A DNA stretch of 17,430 nucleotides from an uncultured Lachnospiraceae bacterium (GCA_910587905.1 CAJUOF010000170.1:1-17430), one strand, 5' to 3'; shown: positions 8,052 through 14,476, counted from the stretch's first letter. A program made the numbers and translations. The notes: a model not told the origin generated them from the sequence alone.

Positions 8052-8927
8052 CTACTTATATTCTACATGGACCGCCTGCGCCGGATACCGCATGGCTCTG
8101 TATCTCAGCAGCCCATACTGTCCTGTTACAAAAATCTGGCCGGCTTTCAGATAGTCCGACCCATAGTTGGCCTGCAGCCGCCGGATGAACATCGGCGAAT
8201 GGTCCAACATGATGACCTCCCCGGACAGCGACAGGCTGTTTGCGATGTCCGCAGCCATCTTCAACCGTTTCTCCCCGTCCGGACACAAAATGTGGACGGC
8301 GATCCTGCCATCCATCCATGCGACCGTGTTCGTCTCCCTGGTTTTTTCCGCCGAGAGCAGTCGGCAGTAAACCAACGGCCTCTCGGCGGATGCTTCCGTG
8401 ATCTCCTCCATCCTGTCATGCCACAAAACCAGGCACTCCGGATATAACTCTTTGATATACCGGTTCAGCGCCATCACCGGGTCCGGATCCGAGGTCTCCT
8501 GGGAGGGATATTCCAGGATGTCAAAGCGGACCTCGCTCCCGATCGTCACGCCGCCTTTCTTTTCCTCTACGGTGAAAGCGTCCGTCCTCGCCCAGGCGAA
8601 GCAGTACGGGTTGCCCCCGACCGGTGTCAGGACCACATCCCGCAGGCAGCCCCGCACCATCGGTTCGAGAGCCTCCGGCGTGACCTCCGTCGTGTTCTGG
8701 CACAGCAGGGACACCGACAGGGTTCCGGCGCTGTGCCTCTCCTCGTTCGCCTGCAGGTCAAAGTTATAGATCACTTCCGGGTACTGCGCCTTCCCGCCCC
8801 ACCCATCTTGGTCTTTGTCCGGCGGCTCCGGGCTGAAGACGGCAGGGGCCCCGTTAAAGGATGCAAGATGCCCAACAAGGTCTTTCGCACCTACAAACCG
8901 CTTATAGATCAGTTCTTCCAGTATCAT
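8052..8927 (-). CDS. Putative tail terminator / tail completion protein (two-part)
   Basis: This 291-residue protein occupies the slot of PBSX XkdJ, between the gp10-like head-tail genes and the sheath, where the tail terminator is expected. The start chosen is ATG 8925-8927 (protein MILEELIYKRF), preceded by GGAGG. An in-frame ATG at 9069-9071 would add 48 residues that lie wholly inside the previous gene and look non-coding. The N-terminal half has 'PEVIYNFDLQANEERHSAG', 'CFAWARTDAF' and 'VRFDILEYPSQETSDPDPV'. The C-terminal half starts near 'PLVYCRLLSAEKTRETNTV' and contains 'IAVHILCPDGEKRL' and 'GQIFVTGQYGLLRY'. Single-domain tail terminators are usually about 130-160 residues, so this may be two terminator-like domains in one chain. 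The role rests on gene order and general pattern. It overlaps the upstream gene by 26 bases. Confidence 0.6.
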   Translation of the reverse strand: MILEELIYKRFVGAKDLVGHLASFNGAPAVFSPEPPDKDQDGWGGKAQYPEVIYNFDLQANEERHSAGTLSVSLLCQNTTEVTPEALEPMVRGCLRDVVLTPVGGNPYCFAWARTDAFTVEEKKGGVTIGSEVRFDILEYPSQETSDPDPVMALNRYIKELYPECLVLWHDRMEEITEASAERPLVYCRLLSAEKTRETNTVAWMDGRIAVHILCPDGEKRLKMAADIANSLSLSGEVIMLDHSPMFIRRLQANYGSDYLKAGQIFVTGQYGLLRYRAMRYPAQAVHVEYK

Positions 8928-9252
8928 CGTCCTCCACCCCTTCCGTTTCCTGCCGGCCCATTTCCGGCCCGTCTGTATCTTCCGCCACCCCGTGCTCCTG
9001 GATTTTTGCCAGGTCGGCAGACCACCGGATTTCCCACTGCCCGTCCGCCGCCTCGGACACGGGGATGACAAAGTGGTTGGTCACGTTGCCGATACCGGGG
9101 CAGTACTGCACGGTCAGCCGGCCTTCCGTTGCCGACGTCACGATCCCGGCCTTCCCCTCCTTCCAGGTGCGGTGCCTGCCCCAGAGCAGACATCCCTGGC
9201 CGATCTGGTCCAAGTCAAAGGCCGCTGCCGGCTTTTCCGTCACCAGCGCCAT
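8902..9252 (-). CDS. Conserved phage protein (possibly DUF5026), head-tail region
   Basis: This 116-residue protein is of unknown function. ATG 9250-9252 is preferred because AGGAGG lies eight bases upstream. A GTG at 9259-9261 adds three residues but sits on the ribosome-binding site itself. Residues about 18-80 form a small beta-rich unit: 'GCLLWGRHRTWKEGKAGIVT', then 'VQYCPGIGNVTNHFVIPVSE', then 'WEIRWSADL'. The 'V-Q-Y-x-P-G-I-G-N-V-T-N-H-F' segment is highly characteristic, and I recall it from proteins annotated DUF5026, but that assignment is from memory. The C-terminal 30 residues are acidic and probably disordered, and they overlap the start of the tail terminator gene. The position suggests a head-tail joining or connector accessory role. 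Confidence 0.65.
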   Translation of the reverse strand: MALVTEKPAAAFDLDQIGQGCLLWGRHRTWKEGKAGIVTSATEGRLTVQYCPGIGNVTNHFVIPVSEAADGQWEIRWSADLAKIQEHGVAEDTDGPEMGRQETEGVEDDDTGRTDL

Positions 9253-9264
9253 ATCTCCCACCTC

Positions 9265-9720
9265 CTATGCGTAAGGCTCCCCGTAGATCTTCCGGATCTC
9301 CGGCACCGCCTCTTCCTTGATCTTCTCCACGAAGGGCCTGGGGGCCATCTTGGACGTCCCGTGCTCCAAGTAGCTGGCATATCGTTCTTGACTTTCCAGC
9401 TCCGCCACGATGGCAACGCCGTTTCCGGAAGAAGGCTCGCTCTTCACCTGCCCGTTCCAGTGCATGCGGAGGTTTCCCGTGCGTCTGGCCGGGGCTTCTC
9501 CGGGGGCGGACGCCGTATAGGAGGATTTAAAAGGATACTTCCTGTATTTCCTCCCACTGCGCTCGCCTTTCAATACCCTCAGTTCGGCAGTCCTGATGGC
9601 GTTCACCGCCCGGACACCCCGGGAGACCACCTTGCGGTTAACATCCACCACCTGCCCCCTCACAAGTGCACGGATCGCACTGCCGGCGCTCCCGTTTTTC
9701 CCGTCCACCCATAACTTCAC
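9265..9720 (-). CDS. HK97 gp10-like head-tail joining protein
   Basis: This 151-residue protein matches the HK97 gp10-like family. Its signature lies at residues 114-130: 'YASYLEHGTSKMAPRPF', the near-universal Y-x-x-x-x-E-x-G-T-x-x-x-x-x-R-P-F motif. The N-terminus is strongly basic and helical, as in PBSX XkdI-position proteins. It is thought to act in head-tail joining or tail completion. The start is GTG 9718-9720, overlapping the previous TGA as GTGA, a classic translational coupling junction. The upstream AAAGGCGGG is only a moderate ribosome-binding site, consistent with coupling. Confidence 0.85.
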   Translation of the reverse strand: MKLWVDGKNGSAGSAIRALVRGQVVDVNRKVVSRGVRAVNAIRTAELRVLKGERSGRKYRKYPFKSSYTASAPGEAPARRTGNLRMHWNGQVKSEPSSGNGVAIVAELESQERYASYLEHGTSKMAPRPFVEKIKEEAVPEIRKIYGEPYA

Positions 9721-10073
9721 TTCACATCCCGCCTTTCCTCGGCATAGTAGATTGTTGAGATTCCGGACGCCCCCAGGTCGTCGACGTCGACGACGTAAAA
9801 CACCCGCTCCCCGGATATCAGCCTGTCCGTCCGTTTTGCATTCGGGCTCCCGGCCTGTATGATGGTATGGGTGATTACGTGGTCCTTCCGGTTATGGTTC
9901 CTCCGGTCGTCCTCAGACGCCTCCGCAAGGCAGCCTTTCAGGGTCTTTGTGCCATCACCGGTATGACTGTCAGCCACACGCCCCGTCGCCGTGACGGTCT
10001 GGTGGTTGCCCTCGACGATGAATTCCCGGAACAGGTTCCCCGGCCTCACGTACATCATCCTCGTGCTGTTCAT
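9717..10073 (-). CDS. Head closure / head-tail adaptor protein
   Basis: This 118-residue beta-rich protein has the pattern of phage head-closure proteins in the PBSX XkdH slot. It has 'VRPGNLFREFIVEGNHQTV' near the N-terminus, 'TKTLKGCLAEASEDDRRN', then 'DHVITHTIIQAG', then a barrel strand ending 'RLISGERVFYVVDVDDLG' and a C-terminal 'TIYYAEERRDVK'. Such proteins cap the connector after DNA packaging and give the docking surface for the tail. ATG 10071-10073 overlaps the preceding gene's TGA as ATGA. A weak GGGGAG lies only a few bases upstream, so coupling with the connector gene is likely. The two Met codons at residues 6 and 7 are less likely starts. Confidence 0.8.
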   Translation of the reverse strand: MNSTRMMYVRPGNLFREFIVEGNHQTVTATGRVADSHTGDGTKTLKGCLAEASEDDRRNHNRKDHVITHTIIQAGSPNAKRTDRLISGERVFYVVDVDDLGASGISTIYYAEERRDVK

Positions 10074-10483
10074 CCGCTCCCCGCCCTCTCGTTCCGCTGC
10101 ATCCCCGCATAAAAATACGGCGGCCGCTCCTGTATCCCGCTCCCCGGCTTCGGTATACAGCAGGATTCCACGGACACCTCTTTCTTTAGCTTCTCATAAT
10201 CCTCCCGCCACAGCTTTGCCCTCTCCTGCATGTACAGCCAGAGAGGGCCGGTCTTAGTATCGACCTCGTAAGCAAAACGGCGGCACAGGCTTTCCAGGAG
10301 CATGAGCTTCGCCCGTTTCCATGACTTTGGATGGACTTCGAGCGCCGCCTCGATCTCTTCATCCGTCAGCGCCGTGGTATCAGACAGCCCTTCCACCATC
10401 GTGTCGCCCAGTTCAAACCTCATGCGGTCCATGCCGGCCTCCCGGAGCATTGCCGCATCATACGTATATGTGCCCTTCGCCAT
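10070..10483 (-). CDS. Head-tail connector protein (gp6/YqbG-like)
   Basis: This 137-residue, mostly helical protein sits directly below the portal in gene-order logic and is the likely adaptor ring. Key segments are 'DAAMLREAGMDRMRFELGDT', 'ALTDEEIEAALE', 'WKRAKLMLLESLCRRFAYEV', 'LWLYMQERAKLWREDYEKL' and a C-terminal 'RPPYFYAGMQRNERA'. 'DRMRFELGDT' followed by a 'L-T-D-E-E-I' helix is typical of connector proteins in Clostridia prophages. The ATG 10481-10483 overlaps the preceding stop by one base (TGATG). A GGGAG about ten bases upstream is a weak ribosome-binding site, so coupling is probable. Confidence 0.8.
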   Translation of the reverse strand: MAKGTYTYDAAMLREAGMDRMRFELGDTMVEGLSDTTALTDEEIEAALEVHPKSWKRAKLMLLESLCRRFAYEVDTKTGPLWLYMQERAKLWREDYEKLKKEVSVESCCIPKPGSGIQERPPYFYAGMQRNERAGSG

Positions 10484-10977
10484 CAGGCATCAACTCCCTC
10501 CATATCAGGGCTTGTGGGACTGTTGCCGCCCCTGGATGCCTTTAAACCGCCATCAGTGGGGAAAAGTTTGCCCGCCTGCTCTTTTGCCGCATTTTTAATC
10601 ATCTTGCGGCTGTCCACCGCATGGAGGAGGATCAGCACGTTCTCGCTTGTGACATCTGCGATCATCCTGGCCCCTTCCTCCACATTCATCTGCAGAATGG
10701 AGAACACCTGCTGGATTTCTTCCGGCTTTGCCGGAATCACAGTGACCTGCTCATTTTCTCCGTCCGATGCGGACTTTACAGAAATCGGAATCTTTTCCCC
10801 GTAAACCCCTGGCTCCATCTCCCGTAATTCTGCTACGTATCCCTGCAGCTTCGAGATATACCCGCTTCCAATTAGCTTGCCACTTCTTTCCGGTAAAATC
10901 ACCCCATCCGGGATCATTTCACCCGGATGGTATGTCACTTCACCGGCAGTAAGTTGTTTTTCACACAAATACTGCAT
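10483..10977 (-). CDS. Small phage protein downstream of the major capsid (YqbF-like position), role unknown
   Basis: This 164-residue protein lies between the major capsid and connector genes. ATG 10975-10977 is chosen because AGGAGG is eight bases upstream; a GTG nine bases earlier overlaps that site. Residues 1-45 ('QYLCEKQLTAGEVTYHPGEM' then 'IPDGVILPERSG') look like a small beta domain similar to the N-terminal module of Mu-like gp35 and YqbF proteins. That resemblance is tentative. The middle is 'AKPEEIQQVFSILQMNVEEG', followed by a helical 'SENVLILLHAVDSRKMI' and a Gly-, Ser- and Pro-rich tail that is probably disordered. It could be a capsid accessory or a packaging/closure helper. 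No catalytic motif is seen. Confidence 0.65.
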   Translation of the reverse strand: MQYLCEKQLTAGEVTYHPGEMIPDGVILPERSGKLIGSGYISKLQGYVAELREMEPGVYGEKIPISVKSASDGENEQVTVIPAKPEEIQQVFSILQMNVEEGARMIADVTSENVLILLHAVDSRKMIKNAAKEQAGKLFPTDGGLKASRGGNSPTSPDMEGVDA

Positions 10978-10990
10978 ACCCGTCACCTCC

Positions 10991-12034
10991 TTACACGCAG
11001 GCCTTCATGTAGCAAGCCAGATCGTCACAGGTCTTCCGCATGTCGGTGGAGAGCAGGCCTTCCATGAATTCCGCATGGGTGCCCCCTTCGCCCTCAAAGG
11101 TATCCGTCGCCATGAAATTGCCGTTGCCCAGCATGTCCCAGGTGAAGATATAGCCGGCGGAAGGCTCGTCGATCCTGGGGCTCGGCGTCGTGTAGGAGAG
11201 CAGGGCCCCGTCCGGCTCGCAGATGAACTGCATGTCGTCCTTCTGCCCTTCCTCCGCCGCATTGTAGGTGGCATACAGCACCTTGATCTCGTCGACTCCG
11301 AAGAGCTCCGCCAGCACCCGCTCGTTCACCTGTGCGGGATTGGCCGTGCTGCCGGTGTACTTCACCCGCTCCAGCAGGTCGGGATGCTCTTTCAGGGCAA
11401 GATAGGCGTCATACCCCAGGGTCAGCTTGTTGGGCGTCCGCCTGCCGTCAAGCCGGATCTGCCGCTTCCTGGCGTCGAAAAACTTGATCGGGTCGGAATT
11501 GGCGTCCGAGAACTTGATGAACTGGCTCCCGCCCGCTGCAGGACCGCCGGAGGCGATCCCTTCAAATTCATTCTCCCATACCCCGGCTTTGAAAAAACTA
11601 TTGGCAAAGGTGATATCCAGATGGAGGAGCTGCTGGTCCGTGACAAACCGGTTCTTCGCCCGCTTCGGGTCGATGGAGGGCGGGACGTTGGCCCGCTGGT
11701 AATTCTGTGCGCCGATCTGGTCGATTCCGACGATGATCTGATCTACCTCGCAGCGATACGTGGCGTCCGTGTGGCCCATCTGGGCGGGTGTCACCTTGCC
11801 AAACTTCGGCTTCCTCTGCACGTTGTCCCTCGCCAGGTCCCCCTTGTTGTAGATATAATAATACCCTGTGGAGAAATCCACCGGGCAGATCGGGAAGATG
11901 CTCGTCGCCACATAATCCCCGGCGTTCGCAAAGAACGCCATGCTCATGTTCGTCAGGTAACGGTTCGGCTTCCAGCCCTTCGCAATCCGTGCCGAAATCT
12001 CGGCGGCACTTCCCACTTCTCTTCCTGTACCCAT
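10991..12034 (-). CDS. Major capsid protein (HK97-fold type)
   Basis: This 347-residue protein follows a protease, a scaffold-like gene and a decoration gene, which is the usual place for the major capsid protein. Its length and pattern fit HK97-fold coats. It has an N-terminal arm with 'WKPNRYLTNMSMAFFANAGD', 'FPICPVDFSTGYYYIYNKGD', a long helix near 'FVTDQQLLHLDITFANSFFK', then 'PNKLTLGYDAYLALKEHPDL' and 'VLAELFGVDEIKVLYATY', which are typical P- and A-domain elements. No signal or membrane segments are present. ATG 12032-12034 is preceded by AAGGAGG about ten bases away and a second GGAG closer, suiting high expression. Cleavage of an N-terminal delta domain is not obvious from sequence; scaffolding is probably provided by the separate upstream gene. 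Confidence 0.88.
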   Translation of the reverse strand: MGTGREVGSAAEISARIAKGWKPNRYLTNMSMAFFANAGDYVATSIFPICPVDFSTGYYYIYNKGDLARDNVQRKPKFGKVTPAQMGHTDATYRCEVDQIIVGIDQIGAQNYQRANVPPSIDPKRAKNRFVTDQQLLHLDITFANSFFKAGVWENEFEGIASGGPAAGGSQFIKFSDANSDPIKFFDARKRQIRLDGRRTPNKLTLGYDAYLALKEHPDLLERVKYTGSTANPAQVNERVLAELFGVDEIKVLYATYNAAEEGQKDDMQFICEPDGALLSYTTPSPRIDEPSAGYIFTWDMLGNGNFMATDTFEGEGGTHAEFMEGLLSTDMRKTCDDLACYMKACV

Positions 12035-12049
12035 TGATCTCCTACCTCC

Positions 12050-12451
12050 TTATGCCGTCGCAGGTTTGTAGCCCGCCTTGATGATCTGAGCCTTGACCCA
12101 GGTTCCCTCCCCCGATGCGCCGCTGAGTGCGATGCCGACGATAAAGTCGCCGGCCTTTGCCGCCACCGCCTTTCCGGTGGCGTCCGTCGCAAGCTCGGCG
12201 CCAACGGCGATCTCTTCCCCGGCCACCCATTTGCCGATGTCCTTGATCTGGATGTCGACATCCATGCCGGCCTCCACGGTTTCATCGGTTTCCATGAGGG
12301 ACAGCCCGATCACATGGGCGCCCGCCGTGGGCTTTGCCACCTTTCCGCCGCTGATTGCCAGGGCAATTCCCCTTGCATTCTCCAGCTTGCCCCCGGCAGG
12401 CAGCACAATCGTCGGGCTCTCGTTGATGCTGGTTCCAAAATAAGTTGCCAT
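12050..12451 (-). CDS. Capsid decoration protein (DUF2190-like)
   Basis: This 133-residue protein, rich in Ala, Gly and Val, precedes the major capsid gene, the usual place for head decoration proteins. It reads as an all-beta barrel: 'PAGGKLENARGIALAISGGK', 'VIGLSLMETDETVEAGMDVD', 'KWVAGEEIAVGAELATDAT' and 'GDFIVGIALSGASGEGTWVK'. The recurring 'G-x-A-L-x-x-S-G-x-x-G' and 'G-x-W-V-K-A-Q-I' pattern is that of DUF2190-like proteins, which bind to and stabilise expanded capsids. ATG 12449-12451 is chosen with AAGGAGG about ten bases upstream. A TTG nine bases earlier would start on the Shine-Dalgarno itself. Confidence 0.75.
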   Translation of the reverse strand: MATYFGTSINESPTIVLPAGGKLENARGIALAISGGKVAKPTAGAHVIGLSLMETDETVEAGMDVDIQIKDIGKWVAGEEIAVGAELATDATGKAVAAKAGDFIVGIALSGASGEGTWVKAQIIKAGYKPATA

Positions 12452-12456
12452 GTCTC

Positions 12457-13761
12457 TCAATCCTCCTTCTCACATCTTGCGGCCAGCTCGGGATCTGCCA
12501 TAAAGACTTCATCAAATGCCTGCGCTTTGGATAATCCCGTTTTGGACTTCATCAGTTCGGTTGCCTTGACATCGGCTTCGGCCCATGCGCCGCCTTCCGC
12601 CCCGCCATGGCCGGGCTTGCCAATCTCCGAAAATACACCGGATTTTTCAACCGTGGCCACCGCCTGATCCAGCACGGCGATCATGTCCTGGTAAGCGGTC
12701 CCGCCTGCCGCCCGGAGGCTCTTGAACAGGGGAACCAGTTCCTCCTCCTTCTTGCCGATGATGGCATACCGCTTCGCCACCTCGGTAAGCTCCCGCTCCT
12801 CCGCCTCTTCCCGGAATTTCTTAAGCCCTTCCAGCTCCGCCCTCACCGCAGGGTGCAGGCCCTTGTAGATGCCGTCGGACTCTTCTGCCCGACTTCCCGG
12901 CTCCGGTTCCTCTGCGGACTGGGCCGCAGACTTGGATACTCCCGCATCGGCAGGAACCGAGGGCGGCGTCTGTTCTGTATGGGGCGGCATCTGTCCTGCT
13001 GGTGCCGGGGCACCAGTTCCCCCATCCTGGACGCTGGCTCCATCCTCTGTGCCGCAGCGCTTTTCAATGCTCTCCAGAAAAGACCTCTCTGCGTCTGTCA
13101 GCTTGCTCTTGTCAATCTTCATTTCCTCTTCGTCTCCTTCCTTGTCATGGTCACCTGATTCCTTGCCCTCTGTCTCCCCTCCTGCTTTCGGGTCCTTCTC
13201 ACCCTTGCCTGCTTTTTCGATGGAAGAGTTCAGCCTTTCCACTGCCCCCTTCATGATCTCCAGCTCCGGTGCCGACAGCCCTTCGTTTTTCCGGATGATG
13301 CTGGCCGCCTTGCCCTTTGCCCACTTGGGGATCGCCGCCTGCGCCACCGCATGGAACTCCTCCAGGCTCTCCAGCATTGCCGTCTGCGCCCCGGCGCTGT
13401 CCATCTCCCCGTCGTTCAGGATCGAGCAGAGGGAGGACTCCAGCGCAAAGCAGATGTCCCAAATTTCGTCTGCAATCTTCCGGTTGTTGTATTCGTCCAT
13501 CTTTTCGTTGAAGCTGACCGAATCGCCATTCTGGATCGCATCCATGGCGAGGTCGATCTCGCCCTGATCCATGCCGGCCGCCTTGCCGATAAAGCCAAGC
13601 AGCCTTTTCAAGATGCCCCCGGAGCCCTTTGCGTCACCCTCCTCCGCCTCCTTCCCCTCCCCGACCTTCCTCTTGAACATCCCGATGTGGGCGTCCGGGT
13701 TTGCACCTTCATCCACAAAATCCACCTTCCGGATCTTGAGGTTCTTCAGCTTTGTTGCCAC
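12457..13761 (-). CDS. Scaffold-like capsid assembly protein
   Basis: This 434-residue protein begins at GTG 13759-13761 with AAAGGAGG seven bases upstream. The longer open frame to 13887 runs through a hairpin-rich gap and is not favoured. It starts 'ATKLKNLKIRKVDFVDEGAN' then 'PDAHI', a segment common to proteins linked to XkdF proteases. Residues about 40-190 are helical. Residues about 190-300 are charged and Pro/Glu-rich, probably disordered. The C-terminal 130 residues are helical and charged, as in scaffolds ('AELEGLKKFREEAEERELTE', 'SKAQAFDEVFMADPELAARC'). In PBSX, protease and scaffold are joined in XkdF; here they are separate genes. It probably forms the inner core of the procapsid and is removed by the protease. 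A second start at 13120-13122 may yield a shorter form. Confidence 0.75.
   Translation of the reverse strand: MATKLKNLKIRKVDFVDEGANPDAHIGMFKRKVGEGKEAEEGDAKGSGGILKRLLGFIGKAAGMDQGEIDLAMDAIQNGDSVSFNEKMDEYNNRKIADEIWDICFALESSLCSILNDGEMDSAGAQTAMLESLEEFHAVAQAAIPKWAKGKAASIIRKNEGLSAPELEIMKGAVERLNSSIEKAGKGEKDPKAGGETEGKESGDHDKEGDEEEMKIDKSKLTDAERSFLESIEKRCGTEDGASVQDGGTGAPAPAGQMPPHTEQTPPSVPADAGVSKSAAQSAEEPEPGSRAEESDGIYKGLHPAVRAELEGLKKFREEAEERELTEVAKRYAIIGKKEEELVPLFKSLRAAGGTAYQDMIAVLDQAVATVEKSGVFSEIGKPGHGGAEGGAWAEADVKATELMKSKTGLSKAQAFDEVFMADPELAARCEKED
13120..13141 (-). promoter_or_regulatory. Possible internal translation start in the scaffold gene
   Basis: Within the scaffold frame, ATG 13120-13122 is preceded by AAGGAG (11 bases away) and an AGAGGAA stretch next to it. 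The encoded segment 'MKIDKSKLTDAERSFLESIE' looks like a natural N-terminus and follows a low-complexity acidic linker. Use of this start would give a 221-residue C-terminal scaffold, like lambda Nu3 nested in C. The purine-rich run also simply encodes Glu and Asp, so this is tentative. Confidence 0.35.
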
Positions 13762-13790
13762 TGCACTGCCTCCTTTCCATAGGTTTGATC

Positions 13791-13818
13791 GGGCAGGAAA
13801 AAAGGCATCCTCCTGCCC
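13791..13818 (-). repeat. Inverted repeat just upstream of the scaffold ribosome-binding site
   Basis: The 8-bp arms GGGCAGGA (13811-13818 in minus sense) and TCCTGCCC (13791-13798) enclose 12 bases that include a T6 run. An alternative shorter hairpin, GGCA/TGCC with loop GGAGGA followed by T6, uses some of the same bases, so two structures compete. It lies about 15 bases before the scaffold Shine-Dalgarno. Confidence 0.5.
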
Positions 13819-13871
13819 GGTGCGGCCCGTGCGCCGCTCCTGCGGCATGTTTCCCCTGCACGGGCCTGTAC

Positions 13872-13902
13872 ATAAAACAAAGGGCACCCGTTTCCGGATG
13901 CC
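13872..13902 (-). terminator. Terminator-like GNRA hairpin after the protease gene
   Basis: On the minus strand an 8-bp stem GGCATCCG/CGGGTGCC (one U-G pair) closes a GAAA tetraloop and is followed by CTTTGTTTT. The pairing is complete only on the minus strand: the U-G pair would be a C-A mismatch on the other strand, which supports a role in this operon's RNA. The interrupted T tract suggests partial termination. Confidence 0.6.
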
Positions 13903-13938
13903 GCTTGATTTATCAGGATCATTCCCTATTTCTTGATC

Positions 13939-14328
13939 TCATGTCTTATCCCCATCGTCTGCCTTTACCCGCTCAGCCTCACCCTCGATCGAAAACATCA
14001 AGTACGTCCCATCCTTGACTTTTTCCCAGACCTCCTCGTCCAGCACCCTAAAGCCGATCCACCAGCCGACCGGGACCGTTCCTGCCGGGATCCCCATGGC
14101 CCGCATCTTTTCTTCCGTAAAGACGACGCTCTCCACCAGGACGGCCACGCCGCCCCTCTCGTGCATCTCCCCGCCTTCCCCGTACAGCCTCACATACTCA
14201 TAGGCCGCTTCCTCCAGGTCACCCGGCTCGATGATGTCCCCCTGCCAGTCCTCAATCACCTCCCCGTCCACACGCATGGAGACGCTGGCCCAGCCGAAGG
14301 CCAGCATCTTTTCCGCATCGGACTTCAT
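13939..14328 (-). CDS. XkdF-type prohead protease (body of the gene; N-terminal leader split off by UGA)
   Basis: This 129-residue protein matches the XkdF-type phage serine protease family (peptidase S78-like), which processes scaffold and capsid proteins during head maturation. It reads 'KMLAFGWASVSMRVDGEVIE', 'DWQGDIIEPGDLEEAAYEYV', then 'GEMHERGG' with the likely catalytic His at residue 56, 'VLVESVVFTEEKMRAMGI', 'GWWIGFRVLDEEVWEKVKDG' and 'YLMFSIEGEAER' with the likely catalytic Ser at 113. ATG 14326-14328 has no proper Shine-Dalgarno (an AAAAGG lies 13 bases upstream, too far). The same frame continues upstream through one UGA into a 25-codon leader with a good ribosome-binding site, so synthesis may depend on reinitiation or readthrough. 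Catalytic core segments are intact. Confidence 0.82.
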   Translation of the reverse strand: MKSDAEKMLAFGWASVSMRVDGEVIEDWQGDIIEPGDLEEAAYEYVRLYGEGGEMHERGGVAVLVESVVFTEEKMRAMGIPAGTVPVGWWIGFRVLDEEVWEKVKDGTYLMFSIEGEAERVKADDGDKT

Positions 14329-14337
14329 GATCTTGAT

Positions 14338-14415
14338 TCAGCCTTTTAGGATATCATCCGGGGCTTTTGGCTGAGCCTCAGCAGATTTCTGTATCAATTC
14401 TGAAAATTTCTTCAT
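14338..14415 (-). CDS. 25-codon leader ORF, in frame with the XkdF protease
   Basis: This short ORF starts at ATG 14413-14415 behind GAGAGG (six-base spacing) and encodes 'MKKFSELIQKSAEAQPKAPD' then 'DILKG', ending at UGA 14338-14340. The protease ATG is four codons further on in the same frame. It looks like the natural N-terminus of the protease, cut off by a nonsense codon, or else a leader peptide whose translation delivers ribosomes to the protease start. Its base composition is low in GC, like the upstream toxin-like cassette. Confidence 0.5.
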   Translation of the reverse strand: MKKFSELIQKSAEAQPKAPDDILKG

Positions 14416-14440
14416 ATCCTTCCTCTCATGAAAAATGGGT

Positions 14441-14472
14441 ATAAAAATACCGCCTGACACCATGCAGGCGGC
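14441..14472 (-). terminator. Intrinsic terminator after the Mu F / small-gene pair
   Basis: On the minus strand CCGCCTG and CAGGCGG form a 7-bp stem (8 with a G-U closing pair) around an 8-base loop, followed by ATTTTTAT. It lies five bases beyond the stop of the small helical gene. It marks the downstream end of the low-GC pair and would reduce transcription into the protease and capsid genes unless read through. Confidence 0.75.
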
Positions 14473-14476
14473 ATTC

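Larger units (their letters stand above)
13762..13938 (-). other. Hairpin-rich gap between protease and scaffold genes
   Basis: This 177-base gap has no supported gene. All three minus-strand frames are open over much of it, but none has a good start plus ribosome-binding site or a recognisable protein. It holds three successive inverted repeats: 13883-13902 (terminator-like), 13824-13866 (9-bp outer stem GGCCCGTGC with GCACGGGCC, enclosing a 5-bp GCCGC/GCGGC hairpin) and 13791-13818 (8-bp GGGCAGGA with TCCTGCCC). The scaffold Shine-Dalgarno lies just after the third. It may control the protease-to-scaffold ratio or RNA stability. Confidence 0.6.

Noticed and set aside
6836..8188. Long plus-strand open frame (450 codons) opposite the sheath and tail terminator genes
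   Set aside because: It is antisense to confidently identified genes, has no recognisable domain, and its openness follows from the high GC of the coding strand.
8928..9071. Earlier start for the tail terminator gene (48 extra residues)
   Set aside because: The extra segment lies inside the upstream gene in another frame, is rich in Arg, Trp and Gly, and lacks a good ribosome-binding site; ATG 8925-8927 has one.
9777..9794. 18-bp perfect palindrome (GTCGTCGAC with GTCGACGAC)
   Set aside because: It lies inside the head closure gene and arises from Val-Val-Asp-Val-Asp-Asp codons, so a chance low-complexity origin is the simplest explanation; an operator there is unlikely.
10877..12037. Plus-strand open frame (386 codons) opposite the major capsid gene
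   Set aside because: It mirrors the capsid gene almost exactly, which is a GC-driven shadow; its sequence has no domain pattern.
13762..13887. N-terminal extension of the scaffold gene by 42 codons
   Set aside because: The GTG at 13759-13761 has an excellent Shine-Dalgarno and begins the family-like sequence. The extension runs through three hairpins and reads like non-coding sequence.
14338..14340. UGA read as a sense codon in this genome (alternative genetic code)
   Set aside because: UGA ends the portal, Mu F, head closure, connector and scaffold genes here with correct gene junctions, so it is a normal stop codon in this organism.
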